DNA of 41,698 nt from Akkermansia muciniphila (GCA_945860945.1 CAMASG010000017.1:1-41698), one strand, 5' to 3'. Shown: positions 7,891 through 16,366, counted from the first letter of the stretch. The notes: generated by a model not told the origin, from the letters alone. Numbers and translations are program-made.

Positions 7891-9353
7891 ACTGCGTCCG
7901 TCGTCGCGGGCTTCGACGGCGGTGCGGCGGGCACCGCAGGCGTCGGCTTCGTGAGGGTGATGTGGTCCACCTCGAATCCATCTTCGTCGAGTTGGCGCAG
8001 CACGAGCTTTTGCGGATCGGCCTTCACGACGCTGAACGAGTGGCGGTCGGCGATATACTTCGCGGTGAAAGGGGTCCAGTTCGCGGCGCTCGGCTGAAAT
8101 CGCGGATCCACTTCCTCAACGCTCGGCCGATAAAGGCCCGCGCCGCCGCCGCCGGTCACCACATAAATCACTCCCTGAGGCACGGTGTTCGTCACGCCGT
8201 CGAAGCGATGGTCGAGCGTGAACGCGCCGTTCACTTGACCGGAGCGGTCGGGCTTCGCCTGCGCCGGTTTGAACTTGAGCGGCATGGTCCGTTGATAATT
8301 GTGCACGTGGCCGGCGAAGGAGATATCCACGCCGCACTCCTCGAAGAGCGGCGCGAGCACGCGCGTCTGCTGCTCGCGATAGTGAGCGAGCGTGGCTTGA
8401 AAACCGGGGTGATGGAAGAAGACGAGCTTCCACGGCGCGCGGCTGCGGGTGAGGTCGGCGCGAATCCATTCGAGCAACGCCGGCTCGGTGAAATCCACGT
8501 AGCGATTGGCGTCGATGCAGAGGCCGTGCACCGAGCCGTTGTCGAACGAGTAGAAGCCGAGGTGCGGCGAAGAATCGGACGCGGCGAGCTTGAACGCGGC
8601 GAGCTGAATCTCCGTTCCGCGCACACGCAAATGAGAGCGGAGCGGAGGCGGACCGTTGCGTGGCGGATGGAAAAAGTAAAATGCACCGAGTCCGTCCGCC
8701 ACGGTGGCGAGATTCGATGCGCCCACGTCGTGATTGCCGAGCACGCCGTAGAACGGCACGGTCGCCATCACCGGCGCGCCGGTTTCCGGACTGGCCTCGC
8801 CGGTGTTATTGTACGGACCCCAGAAATTCTTGAGATACTCCTTCACCGTGCCGCGCGGATAAACGATGTCGCCGACGATCACAGCGAACTCCGGCGCGGC
8901 GCGACCGATCTGGTAAGCGATCTTCCGCTCGTCAGCCTTGCCATCGCCCGTATCGCCCACCACCACGAACTCCACCGTGTTGGTCGCGGACTTGCGCGTG
9001 ACCACTGTGCCGGCGCGAATGATCTCGTTCTCCAAACGCACGCGATAATGGAACTGGCCGTCCAACGGCAATCGGACGAGGTAGGCGGTGTATTTCAGAT
9101 AGCGGCCTTCCTTGCCAAAATCGAGCGGCGTGACGACGGGTCGGGTGAGCCGGCCGAAGTTCGTCGTGATTCCGAAATCCACCTCGAACCGGCCCGGCTG
9201 CGTGTCGGTGAGCCAGGTGATCACTTTGCTGTCGGCCGCGCCGGACATCGGTTGGCGACCCGACTGCACGTAGGGTTTCACCAAAATGGTTTGGGCCGAC
9301 AACGCCGCGCAGAAGGCGAGCGCCGCGAACCAGAGAAAAAAGCGTCGAGACAT
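7854..9353 (-). CDS. Secreted purple-acid-phosphatase-like metallophosphoesterase
   Basis: Predicted exported phosphoesterase of 499 residues. ATG at 9353 starts a clear signal peptide (MSRRFFLWFAALAFCAALSAQ); an upstream ATG at 9374 adds only seven residues. An N-terminal region of about 110 residues fits the Fn3-like domain of purple acid phosphatases. The calcineurin-like metal-binding motifs then follow in order: GDTGDG, GDIVYPRG, GNHD, FFHHPG and GHVHNYQRT. The Tyr in GDIVY and the terminal GHxHxY pattern favour the purple acid phosphatase type over generic metallophosphatases. The C-terminus is rich in Pro and Ala. The gene converges on the sulfatase gene and overlaps its end. It may release phosphate from organic esters; the actual substrate is unknown. 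Confidence 0.85.
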   Translation of the reverse strand: MSRRFFLWFAALAFCAALSAQTILVKPYVQSGRQPMSGAADSKVITWLTDTQPGRFEVDFGITTNFGRLTRPVVTPLDFGKEGRYLKYTAYLVRLPLDGQFHYRVRLENEIIRAGTVVTRKSATNTVEFVVVGDTGDGKADERKIAYQIGRAAPEFAVIVGDIVYPRGTVKEYLKNFWGPYNNTGEASPETGAPVMATVPFYGVLGNHDVGASNLATVADGLGAFYFFHPPRNGPPPLRSHLRVRGTEIQLAAFKLAASDSSPHLGFYSFDNGSVHGLCIDANRYVDFTEPALLEWIRADLTRSRAPWKLVFFHHPGFQATLAHYREQQTRVLAPLFEECGVDISFAGHVHNYQRTMPLKFKPAQAKPDRSGQVNGAFTLDHRFDGVTNTVPQGVIYVVTGGGGAGLYRPSVEEVDPRFQPSAANWTPFTAKYIADRHSFSVVKADPQKLVLRQLDEDGFEVDHITLTKPTPAVPAAPPSKPATTDAVQGLPGGARSSN

Positions 9354-9414
9354 CGGCGAAAGACTAGCGGTCAACGGGGATGACTCAAGCGCGGAAACAT
9401 GGTGTTGCGCTCAT

Positions 9415-9423
9415 TGTGAATAA
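9415..9423 (-). promoter_or_regulatory. Perfect DnaA box (TTATTCACA)
   Basis: TTATTCACA on the minus strand matches the DnaA-box consensus TTATNCACA exactly. A weaker, similar TTGTCCACG lies two bases before it on the same strand. The site is in the 146-base gap between the phosphatase start and the uppP stop, which holds no other gene. Confidence 0.5.
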
Positions 9424-9499
9424 CTCGTGGACAAGTGGTTTGTTTTTCGCGCTTGCCGAGGCGAACCGGAACGGCGTCGGGCCGTTTTACGCGGACTTT

Positions 9500-10297
9500 T
9501 CAAGAGACGAGCAGCAGCAGCAAAATCCCGAGCGCAATGCGATACCAGCCGAACGCGACAAACGTGTGGGTCTGCACAAACCGCAGCAGCCACTTCACCA
9601 CCACAAAAGCCGTGAGCGCGGCCGTCACCGTGCCGAGCAGAATTAAAACCCATTCGTCCATCGCGGGCGGCGCGGCGTGCCGGAGCGCCTTGTAAGTCTT
9701 CCACGCACCGGCAGCCAACAAAGTGGGAACGCCGAGCAGGAAGGAAAACTCGACGGCGAGCGGACGGCTCAACCCGAGTACGAGAGCAACCAAAATGGTG
9801 GCGCCCGAGCGTGACGCGCCCGGAAACGCGGCGGCCACCAGTTGAGCAACGGCAATCGCAATGGCGATTGTCCACGTCACATCCGACGCCGTGGCACTCG
9901 AGGTTCCGCGCGCGTTCTTCGGCTTTTCAACCAGCAGAAAAAGCACGCCGCCAATAAGCGTGGCCCACGCGACGGGCGCAATGTTCTCGGGCAGTTTCAG
10001 CCCAGATTTGTCGAGCACCAATCCACCAAAGCCCGTGATAACAAAGGCGAAAATGAGCTTTCCAACGTAGTCACGCGTGGCGGGTTCACGCCGTGTTTCG
10101 ACCATTTGACGGAGGCGTCCGCCGAAAACCACGAGCACGGCGAGCACAGCGCCGCTTTGGATGACGATGTTAAAGAGGTCGTTCTGGCGCGGCAGCCAGC
10201 GCTGGGCGATGAGCAGATGGCCGGTGGAGCTTACGGGCAGGAATTCGGTGATCCCCTCGATCACGCCCAACAAGATGGCAACAACCCATTCTGGCAT
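9500..10297 (-). CDS. uppP: Undecaprenyl-diphosphatase UppP (BacA)
   Basis: Integral membrane enzyme that dephosphorylates undecaprenyl diphosphate, recycling the lipid carrier for peptidoglycan and other cell-wall polymers. It is also associated with bacitracin resistance. ATG 10297 (MPEWVVAILLGVIEGITEF) is chosen because family members start just before the EGITEFLPVSSTGHL motif. The longer frame to 10456 runs back over the divergent gene. The second active-site motif PGASRSGAT is present, and the 265 residues are mostly hydrophobic helices, as expected. It is divergent from the cysteine desulfurase gene, with only 29 bases between the start codons, so the two control regions must overlap. 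Confidence 0.95.
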   Translation of the reverse strand: MPEWVVAILLGVIEGITEFLPVSSTGHLLIAQRWLPRQNDLFNIVIQSGAVLAVLVVFGGRLRQMVETRREPATRDYVGKLIFAFVITGFGGLVLDKSGLKLPENIAPVAWATLIGGVLFLLVEKPKNARGTSSATASDVTWTIAIAIAVAQLVAAAFPGASRSGATILVALVLGLSRPLAVEFSFLLGVPTLLAAGAWKTYKALRHAAPPAMDEWVLILLGTVTAALTAFVVVKWLLRFVQTHTFVAFGWYRIALGILLLLLVS

Positions 10298-10315
10298 CCG
10301 CAGCGAGTATGAGAT

Positions 10316-10321
10316 AGGAGG
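10316..10321 (+). promoter_or_regulatory. Strong Shine-Dalgarno that fixes the cysteine desulfurase GTG start
   Basis: AGGAGG lies 5 bases before GTG 10327. It is one of the few textbook ribosome binding sites in this window and supports GTG as the start. Confidence 0.85.
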
Positions 10322-10326
10322 TTGGT

Positions 10327-11478
10327 GTGCGCACGGTTTATTTCGATTACAACGCCACCACACCGCTCGACGCGGCTGTGCGCACGGCCATGCTGCCGTT
10401 TCTCGACGCCGAATTCGGCAATCCCTCGAGTATCCATCACGTCGGCCGCCGCGCACGGGCGTTTCTCGATGAAGCGCGCGATCGTGTGGCGCGGGTCTTC
10501 GCCTGCAAACCGAGCGAGATGATTTTTACTTCCGGCGGCACGGAGAGCAACAATCTGGCCGTGTTCGGTGTGGCCCGGCACTTTCGCGATAAAGGCCGCC
10601 ACATCATTACTTCGATGGTCGAACATCACGCGCTGCTGCACCCCTGTGAATATCTTTCCGAAAAGGAGGGTTTCGAGGTGACTTTTCTGCCGGTGGACCG
10701 CCACGGACGCGTCTCGCCGGACGATTTGCGGAAGGCGCTGCGGCCGGACACGGTGCTTGTCTCGGTGATGGCCGCGAACAACGAGATTGGTACGCTCCAA
10801 CCGGTTGCCGAACTGGGAGCGCTCTGCCACGAACGAGGCGTTCTGTTCCACACCGACGCCGCGCAGTGGTTTGGCAAAGAACCGTTCGTGGACATCCACC
10901 AGTTCAACGCCGACCTCGTCTCGGTTTGCGCGCACAAATTCCACGGGCCGAAAGGTGCGGGCGCGTTGTTCATCCGCTCACCGTTGTTGCCAGATCCGAT
11001 TCTGTTCGGCGGCGGCCACGAAAACGAGCTGCGTGCCGGCACGGAGAATTTGCCCGCCATCGCCGGGATGACGGAAGCCATCGAGCGGTTCGTGCGCGCG
11101 CCGGTCTTTAATCGGGAGCAGCTCGCACCACTCGCCACAAAGTTACGTGACGCGGCGGGTTCCATTGCGGGCGTGACGATTCGTTCGCCGCGCGAGGAAT
11201 GTCTGGCGAACACGGTTTCCTTTAGCGCGAAAGGTTGCGACAGCATCATGCTGCTTGCCGGCTTGGATTTAGAAGGCATCTGCGCATCGAGTGGTTCGGC
11301 CTGCTCGGCGGGATCGCTCGAACCATCGCACGTCCTCAAAGCAATCGGTTGCGAGGCGGATGAATCGAACGCGCTCGTACGTTTCTCGCTTGGCCGCGAA
11401 TCGACGGCTGAGGAGGTGCAGACGGTTTGTGCGGCGTTGCCGGCTGTGATTAACCGGGCTCGCGGCTGTGAATTATGA
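10327..11478 (+). CDS. Cysteine desulfurase, NifS/IscS family
   Basis: PLP enzyme that takes sulfur from cysteine, giving alanine and a persulfide for Fe-S clusters, thiolated tRNA or other sulfur acceptors. The 383 residues start VYFDYNATTPL, typical of the family. Other blocks are NPSSIH, TSGGTESNNLA, the PLP lysine in CAHKFHGPKGAG (Lys204) and the catalytic loop SSGSACSAGS (Cys326). The SSGSACS loop belongs to the NifS/IscS type rather than SufS. The GTG start is supported by an AGGAGG sequence. No IscU, IscA, Isc regulator or MnmA gene is adjacent, so the sulfur acceptor cannot be read from the context. NifS versus IscS cannot be decided here. Confidence 0.92.
   Translation: MRTVYFDYNATTPLDAAVRTAMLPFLDAEFGNPSSIHHVGRRARAFLDEARDRVARVFACKPSEMIFTSGGTESNNLAVFGVARHFRDKGRHIITSMVEHHALLHPCEYLSEKEGFEVTFLPVDRHGRVSPDDLRKALRPDTVLVSVMAANNEIGTLQPVAELGALCHERGVLFHTDAAQWFGKEPFVDIHQFNADLVSVCAHKFHGPKGAGALFIRSPLLPDPILFGGGHENELRAGTENLPAIAGMTEAIERFVRAPVFNREQLAPLATKLRDAAGSIAGVTIRSPREECLANTVSFSAKGCDSIMLLAGLDLEGICASSGSACSAGSLEPSHVLKAIGCEADESNALVRFSLGRESTAEEVQTVCAALPAVINRARGCEL
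11467..11475 (-). promoter_or_regulatory. Near-consensus DnaA box
   Basis: TAATTCACA on the minus strand differs from TTATTCACA at one base. It overlaps the end of the cysteine desulfurase gene and counts only as part of the group of TTCACA-type motifs before dnaN. Confidence 0.3.
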
Positions 11479-11609
11479 GCGCCCTTCCTGTGAACTCTTT
11501 GTCAGCGCTTCGAACAACTCGGGGTTACTCCCAAAGTCTCGGCTCTGTTCACAAAGTTCTTGGTCGTTCTGCGCACCTCGTTTTTGGCCTGTTTTGCCCT
11601 GCAGTTCCC

Positions 11610-11638
11610 TTGACACTCACAGTTGTTTGCCTTATCCA
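11610..11638 (+). promoter_or_regulatory. Candidate dnaN promoter overlapping a DnaA box
   Basis: A perfect -35 TTGACA (11610-11615), exactly 17 bases, then TATCCA (11633-11638, 3 of 6 matches). The -10 lies inside the DnaA box, so DnaA binding there would be expected to block or modulate transcription (inference). Confidence 0.5.
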
Positions 11639-11640
11639 CA
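11632..11640 (+). promoter_or_regulatory. Perfect DnaA box (TTATCCACA) upstream of dnaN
   Basis: TTATCCACA is the classic high-affinity DnaA box. It is followed by an AT-rich stretch (11645-11685). Weaker TTCACA-type motifs occur near 11467, 11489 and 11545. The 213-base gap before dnaN has no supported gene. Confidence 0.7.
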
Positions 11641-11691
11641 GCCCTTATTAATAGTGATAACTAGAGAACATTCTTCCTTTTCTTAAAGCCC

Positions 11692-12801
11692 ATGAAGATC
11701 GTCATCGCCAAGGACCAGTTCATCAACGGACTCCAAGCCGTTCAGAACATCGTGGGAACCCGCAGCACACTGCCCATCCTCTCAAACGTGCTCATCCGCG
11801 CTGAGGAAGGCCGACTCGAGCTGACCGCCACCGATCTCGACGTGAGCGTCGTCTGCTCTGTGGACGCGAAGGTGGAGAAGGCCGGTGCCACCACGTTGCC
11901 GGTGAAGCGGCTCTTCAGCCTCATCCGCGAATTGCCCGTCGCCGAAATCGAGCTGTCGGTGGACGACAAGAACATCTGCTCCGTGCAAGCTGGTGCGTCG
12001 TACTACAAGATTCACGGACTGCCGGCTGAGGAGTTTCCGCCGCTGCCGCGTTTCAAAGACAACCGCAAGTTCTCGCTCCCGCAGGAGAAGCTCAAGGAGA
12101 TGATCCGCAAGACGTCCTACGCCATCTCCACCGACGAAGCGCGCTACGTGCTCAACGGCATCTTCACCAGCCTCAAGAAAGAGAAGCTCACGATGGTGGC
12201 CACCGACGGACGCCGCCTCGCGCTCGTCGAAGAAGACATTTCGCAGAGCAAAGAAGACGGGGCTGAATTTATCATTCCAGCCAAAGTCGTGGGTGAACTG
12301 AATCGCCTTCTGCAAGCGAAGGGCGAAGTGGAAATTCGCCTCAACGAAAACCAAGTCGCCTTCACCCTCACCGCGGAAAAAGGACATCCAGTGCTCCTCT
12401 GCTCCAAACTGGTCGAAGGCAATTATCCGAACTATCGCCAAGTCATCCCGACCGAAACCAAAGAGCGCATCGCACTCGCACGCGAGGAACTGTTGCAGGC
12501 GCTCCGTCGCGCCGAGTTGATGACGAGCGACAAAGCGAATTCGGTGAAGCTCACTTTCTCCAAGAACAACCTCACCATCGCCGCGAACACGCCCGAGGTT
12601 GGCGAAGGCCGCGAGAGCATCGCCATCAATTACAAAGGCCCCGAAATTACGGTCGCCTTCAACCCATCCTACATGATGGATCCGCTCAAGGTGCTCACCG
12701 CCGATGAAGTGTATATCGAACTGCGCGACGAGATGAGCCCCGGCGTCCTCAAAACCAACAGCCCGTTCCTCTACGTGCTGATGCCGATGCGCATCAACTA
12801 G
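11692..12801 (+). CDS. dnaN: DNA polymerase III beta subunit (sliding clamp)
   Basis: Ring-shaped processivity factor that tethers DNA polymerase III and other DNA enzymes to the template. The product is 369 residues, the normal length for three clamp domains. ATG 11692 begins MKIVIAKDQFINGLQAVQNI. Further family blocks are RSTLPILSNVLI, TDLDVSVVC, VATDGRRLALVE (middle domain) and the terminal YVLMPMRIN, which resembles the usual C-terminal MPMRL. No dnaA lies upstream and no recF or gyrB downstream; instead lspA follows 11 bases later. The upstream gap holds a DnaA box overlapping a promoter-like sequence. Confidence 0.97.
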   Translation: MKIVIAKDQFINGLQAVQNIVGTRSTLPILSNVLIRAEEGRLELTATDLDVSVVCSVDAKVEKAGATTLPVKRLFSLIRELPVAEIELSVDDKNICSVQAGASYYKIHGLPAEEFPPLPRFKDNRKFSLPQEKLKEMIRKTSYAISTDEARYVLNGIFTSLKKEKLTMVATDGRRLALVEEDISQSKEDGAEFIIPAKVVGELNRLLQAKGEVEIRLNENQVAFTLTAEKGHPVLLCSKLVEGNYPNYRQVIPTETKERIALAREELLQALRRAELMTSDKANSVKLTFSKNNLTIAANTPEVGEGRESIAINYKGPEITVAFNPSYMMDPLKVLTADEVYIELRDEMSPGVLKTNSPFLYVLMPMRIN

Positions 12802-12812
12802 CGCGGCACCGG

Positions 12813-13343
12813 ATGAACTGGCACGCCGAACGCAGGCTTTTCTGGGTCGCGCTCGGCATCCTCGCCGCCGATCAGGCGACGAAAATTCTGGTCACGCGGA
12901 ATCTGGCATTCCACGAAGAACTCGTCCTGCTCGACGGCTTCTTCAAGCTCGTCCACTGGGGAAACACGGGTGCTGCATGGAGCCTTTTCCACGGCAACAA
13001 CCTTGCCCTCGCCCTCGTTTCCGCCGCTGCGCTCTTCGCACTTTTCTTTTGTCGTCGCCATTTTGCCACGCACACCACACGCGGCCAGATTGCTGTCGGC
13101 CTTCTTTTCGGCGGCATCATCGGCAACCTCATCGACCGCTTGCGCGTGGATCACGTCATCGATTTCATCCGCTTCTACGTCCACCGCCGGGGGAGCGGCA
13201 CGGAGATCGGATTCCCCGCTTTCAACATCGCTGACAGCGCCATCTGCGTCGGCGTCGGCCTCCTCTTCCTGATGTCGTGGCAGGAAAATGAAACGCCGGA
13301 GAACGCGCCCGCTCCCCCGGTGCCCGGCGAAAACGCGAAGTGA
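12813..13343 (+). CDS. lspA: Lipoprotein signal peptidase (signal peptidase II)
   Basis: Inner-membrane aspartyl protease that cleaves the signal peptide from prolipoproteins after lipidation. The 176 residues include four hydrophobic segments. The conserved blocks are ADQATK near the N-terminus, NTGAAWSLF, GGIIGNLIDRL, then VIDF and FNIADSAI. The likely catalytic aspartates are Asp117 and Asp141. About 20 polar, Pro-rich residues extend past the last helix. The gene follows dnaN by 11 bases, and its stop overlaps a possible GTG start of miaA, consistent with one transcript. The putative lipoprotein TolC homologue at 39664 is an example of a substrate. Confidence 0.95.
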   Translation: MNWHAERRLFWVALGILAADQATKILVTRNLAFHEELVLLDGFFKLVHWGNTGAAWSLFHGNNLALALVSAAALFALFFCRRHFATHTTRGQIAVGLLFGGIIGNLIDRLRVDHVIDFIRFYVHRRGSGTEIGFPAFNIADSAICVGVGLLFLMSWQENETPENAPAPPVPGENAK

Positions 13344-13351
13344 TTCGCCCC

Positions 13352-14287
13352 ATGTCGGCGAAGAACACAAAATCCATCTTCCTCGCCGGCCCGACTGCCT
13401 CCGGCAAATCCGCCGTCGCGCTGGAGCTCGCCGATCAACTCGGCGGCGAGATCATCAGCGTGGACTCGATGCAGGTCTATCGCGGACTCGATCTTGGCAC
13501 CGCCAAGCCGAACGCGGAGGAACGTGTCCGCGCGCCGCATCATCTCATCGACATCGTCGAGTTGAAGGAGTCGTTCAGCGTCGCCGATTTCGTCCGCCTC
13601 GCCCACGTTGCCGAGGAACAGATTCGCGCTCGCGGCAACGTGCCGATCTTCTGCGGCGGCACCGGCCTTTATTTCCGCGCCTATTTCGAGGGACTCGGCG
13701 AAGCGCCGCCTTCCGATCCGCAACTTCGCGCCACGCTCGAGGCCGCGCCGCTCGATCAACTCCTGCGCGAGTTGGAGCAGAGCGACCCAGTGACGTTCGC
13801 GAAGATTGACCGGCAAAATCCGCGCCGCGTCATCCGTGCGCTTGAAGTCATCCGTCTCACCGACAAACCATTTTCTGAACAACGAGCCATGTGGGATGCG
13901 AGCAACGCGCCGACGCTTCTCTGTCTGCAACGCGACCCCGCTGATCTTCGCATCCGCATCGAGACGCGCGTGGATGAAATGTTCCACCGCGGTTTAGTGG
14001 ATGAGACGCGCCAACTTCTCACGCGTGGTCTCGACCAGAATCGCACGGCGATGCAGGCGCTCGGTTACCGTCAAGTCACCGAGCACTTGCGCGGCGAGCC
14101 GTCGTTGGCTGAAACCATCGCGTTGGTGAAAACCAAGACTTGGCAATTCGCCCGCCGTCAGCGCACATGGTTTCGTCAACAGATGAACACGCGTTGGTTG
14201 GAAATCTCCGTTAGCGAAACAGCGGAGCAGATCGCCGCACGCGCACTGGCCGCTTCAAAAGAGTCGTTCGCCACCGTGCGGCCGTGA
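13352..14287 (+). CDS. miaA: tRNA dimethylallyltransferase
   Basis: Transfers the dimethylallyl group to A37 of tRNAs that read codons starting with U. The P-loop GPTASGKSA follows ATG 13352 by about 12 residues, as is usual. A GTG at 13340 overlaps the lspA stop and would add four residues, allowing translational coupling; I cannot decide between the two. Other family blocks are ISVDSMQVYRGLDLGTAKP, HHLIDI, FCGGTGLYFRA, RRVIRALEV and the C-terminal FARRQRTWFR. The product is 311 residues, normal length. It is followed 18 bases later by hflX. miaA and hflX are also neighbours in many other bacteria. Confidence 0.95.
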   Translation: MSAKNTKSIFLAGPTASGKSAVALELADQLGGEIISVDSMQVYRGLDLGTAKPNAEERVRAPHHLIDIVELKESFSVADFVRLAHVAEEQIRARGNVPIFCGGTGLYFRAYFEGLGEAPPSDPQLRATLEAAPLDQLLRELEQSDPVTFAKIDRQNPRRVIRALEVIRLTDKPFSEQRAMWDASNAPTLLCLQRDPADLRIRIETRVDEMFHRGLVDETRQLLTRGLDQNRTAMQALGYRQVTEHLRGEPSLAETIALVKTKTWQFARRQRTWFRQQMNTRWLEISVSETAEQIAARALAASKESFATVRP

Positions 14288-14305
14288 TAACGTTTTGATG
14301 GAAGA

Positions 14306-15592
14306 TTGAGAGCCTACTACGCTAACGATAAGAAGACCGAGCGAGCGTTCCTCGTCGGTCTGGAGCTGAAGAGCGGCAATAGCTTGGCGAGCCGCGAGTC
14401 GCTCGATGAGCTCGGCGAGCTCGCGACGACCGTTGGTGCCGTGGTGGTGGGCGATGGCCTGCAGCGGCTCGTGTCGCCCACGCCCGCGACTTTCATCGGA
14501 GCGGGCAAGGCCGAGGAGTTCGCCCAACTCTGCCGCGCCAATAATGTGGACACCGTCATCTTCGACGACGAGTTGACCCCGGCGCAGGCGCGCAACCTCG
14601 ACAAGATTTTCGGTTGCCGCGTGATAGATCGCACCGCGTTGATTCTCGAAATCTTTGCGCAGCGCGCCCGCACGCGCGAAGGCAAGATGCAGGTCGAGCT
14701 CGCGCAGCTCGAGTATCTGCTGCCGCGGCTCACGCGTTTCTGGACGCACCTTTCCCGCCAGCGCGGCGCCACCGGCTCCATCGGCGGTGAAGGCGAGACG
14801 CAGCTCGAGACCGACCGGCGCAAGGTACAGGTTCGCATCGACAAGATTCGCGAGGAGCTCGAGACCGTACGTCGCCAGCGCGAGACGCAGCGGCAAGGCC
14901 GCCAGCGCCACCAGTGGCCGCTCGCTTCCATCGTCGGTTACACCAACGCCGGAAAATCGACCCTGCTCAACACGATCACCGGCGCTTCCGTGCTGGCCGA
15001 GGATAAACTTTTCGCCACGCTCGATCCCACGACGCGCCGTCTGCGCCTGCCGACGAATCAAAACGTGCTGCTCAGCGACACCGTCGGTTTCATCCGCAAG
15101 TTGCCGCACGATTTGGTCGAGGCTTTCAAGGCCACGCTCGAGGAAGTGGTCGAGGCCGATTTGCTTCTGCACGTCGTGGACGTCAGCCATCCGCAGGCCA
15201 CCGAACAGATTCAAGCCGTGAACGCGGTGCTGGTGGAAATCGGTGCGGCCGACAAACCGACACTGATGGTCTTCAACAAGGTGGACCGTTTCGAGAGCGA
15301 AGATTTTGTCCGGCAATGGCTCGTTCAATATCCGCGCGCCGTGGCCGTCTCCGCGCGCACCGGCGCGGGATTTCCCGCGCTCATGGCCGAGCTCGGCGCC
15401 GCGCTGCGGCCCATCCGCGAATTTCTCGATCTCTCCATTCCGCACAGCGCCGCCGCTGCGATTGCGCGTTTGCACGCCGTCGGGCAAGTCATCGAGCGCG
15501 ATTACGAAGGCGAGAAGGCGCGGTTCAAAGCCCGCCTCCCGCCGCATTTCCACGCCGAGTTCGCACCGTTCATCGTGAGCGAACAGCCGTAA
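14306..15592 (+). CDS. hflX: Ribosome-associated GTPase HflX
   Basis: GTPase that splits stalled or heat-damaged ribosomes. The N-terminal HflX domain contains LVSPTPATFIGAGKAEEF and the LDKIFGCRVIDRTALILEIFAQRA block. A coiled linker with the TGSIGGEGETQLE motif follows, then a GTPase domain with G1 GYTNAGKST near residues 210-220, G3 DTVGFIRKLPH and G4 FNKVD. The product is 428 residues. The start is taken as TTG 14306, because a stop in the same frame at 14288 leaves no ATG or GTG. A non-standard start at this spot deserves checking by comparison with relatives. It follows miaA by 18 bases. Confidence 0.93.
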   Translation: MRAYYANDKKTERAFLVGLELKSGNSLASRESLDELGELATTVGAVVVGDGLQRLVSPTPATFIGAGKAEEFAQLCRANNVDTVIFDDELTPAQARNLDKIFGCRVIDRTALILEIFAQRARTREGKMQVELAQLEYLLPRLTRFWTHLSRQRGATGSIGGEGETQLETDRRKVQVRIDKIREELETVRRQRETQRQGRQRHQWPLASIVGYTNAGKSTLLNTITGASVLAEDKLFATLDPTTRRLRLPTNQNVLLSDTVGFIRKLPHDLVEAFKATLEEVVEADLLLHVVDVSHPQATEQIQAVNAVLVEIGAADKPTLMVFNKVDRFESEDFVRQWLVQYPRAVAVSARTGAGFPALMAELGAALRPIREFLDLSIPHSAAAAIARLHAVGQVIERDYEGEKARFKARLPPHFHAEFAPFIVSEQP

Positions 15593-15655
15593 CGGTCGAT
15601 TGACCTTCTCCCATTTGCGCAACCGCTGAACCCGTGCTTCATTGGCGCGTTTACA

Positions 15656-16366
15656 ATGAGCACCGGCATCCGCATCAAAGATCTGCCTGATAGCGAGCGG
15701 CCGCGTGAACGTCTCGCCGCGCACGGCGCTGATGCGCTTAACACCGCCGAGCTGATCGCCATCCTGCTTCGCACCGGTCTGCGCGGCGCCTCGGCGGTGG
15801 ATGTCGGGCGTGAACTGATCACGCGTTTTGGAACGCTCGATAGTTTGGCGCGCACCTCGATCGAGGAGCTTTGCCGAGTGCGCGGCATCGGGCGCGACAA
15901 GGCGGTGACGCTCAAGGCCGCGTTCACGCTCGCCCGTCGGATGGCTACTGAGCTGCGCCACGAATCACCCGCGCTCGACAATCCGTCTAGCGTGGCTGAT
16001 TTGCTGCGCGAGGAAAACCGCGTCTACGAAGTCGAGACGTTCCAGGTTTTGCTGCTTAACGTCCGCCACCGGCTCATTCGCGTGGAACGCGTTTCCCAGG
16101 GCACACTCGATACGTTACTCGTCCATCCGCGCGAGGTCTTCCGCGCGGCCATCACCGCGAACGCTTCCGCTGTCGTGCTCGTTCACAACCATCCGAGCGG
16201 CGATCCCGCGCCGAGCGAAGCGGATATCAAGGCGACGCGCGATCTCATCCGGGCCGGACAGATCTTGAAAATCGAGGTCCTCGACCACGTCATCCTCGGA
16301 CGACGCACGGCCGACCGTGCGCGCGATTACGTTTCGTTGCGCGAGCTGGGACACTTCTACGGCTGA
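15656..16366 (+). CDS. radC: RadC family protein (JAB/MPN domain)
   Basis: The product has 236 residues: an N-terminal helix-hairpin-helix-like region (LCRVRGIGRDKAVTLKAA) followed by a JAB1/MPN-type metal-binding domain. The metal motif HNHPSGDPAPSEAD (residues 177-190) has the full HxH-x7-S-x2-D pattern. RadC was named for DNA repair, but its biochemical role is still unsettled. The ATG at 15656 gives the usual start IRIKDLPDSERPRERL. It sits 63 bases after hflX in the same direction. No mobile element or anti-restriction gene is nearby, so this appears to be the chromosomal form. Confidence 0.93.
   Translation: MSTGIRIKDLPDSERPRERLAAHGADALNTAELIAILLRTGLRGASAVDVGRELITRFGTLDSLARTSIEELCRVRGIGRDKAVTLKAAFTLARRMATELRHESPALDNPSSVADLLREENRVYEVETFQVLLLNVRHRLIRVERVSQGTLDTLLVHPREVFRAAITANASAVVLVHNHPSGDPAPSEADIKATRDLIRAGQILKIEVLDHVILGRRTADRARDYVSLRELGHFYG

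Noticed and set aside
7962-9383. 473-residue open frame on the plus strand opposite the phosphatase gene
   Set aside because: It is antisense to a gene with complete metallophosphatase motifs, is dominated by Arg, Glu and His, and shows no family resemblance. High GC creates such mirror frames.
11468-11686. 72-residue open frame in the gap before dnaN
   Set aside because: It overlaps the end of the cysteine desulfurase gene and the dnaN promoter and DnaA box, and its Ser/Cys/Pro-rich sequence does not look like a protein.
15652-15657. TACAAT, a good -10 match before radC
   Set aside because: It overlaps the radC ATG and has no -35 at the right distance, so it could not drive the annotated start.
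14255-15961. 568-residue minus-strand open frame across hflX and radC
   Set aside because: The plus-strand hflX and radC have full motif sets; the antisense frame has only low-complexity Arg/Asp/Gly-rich sequence.
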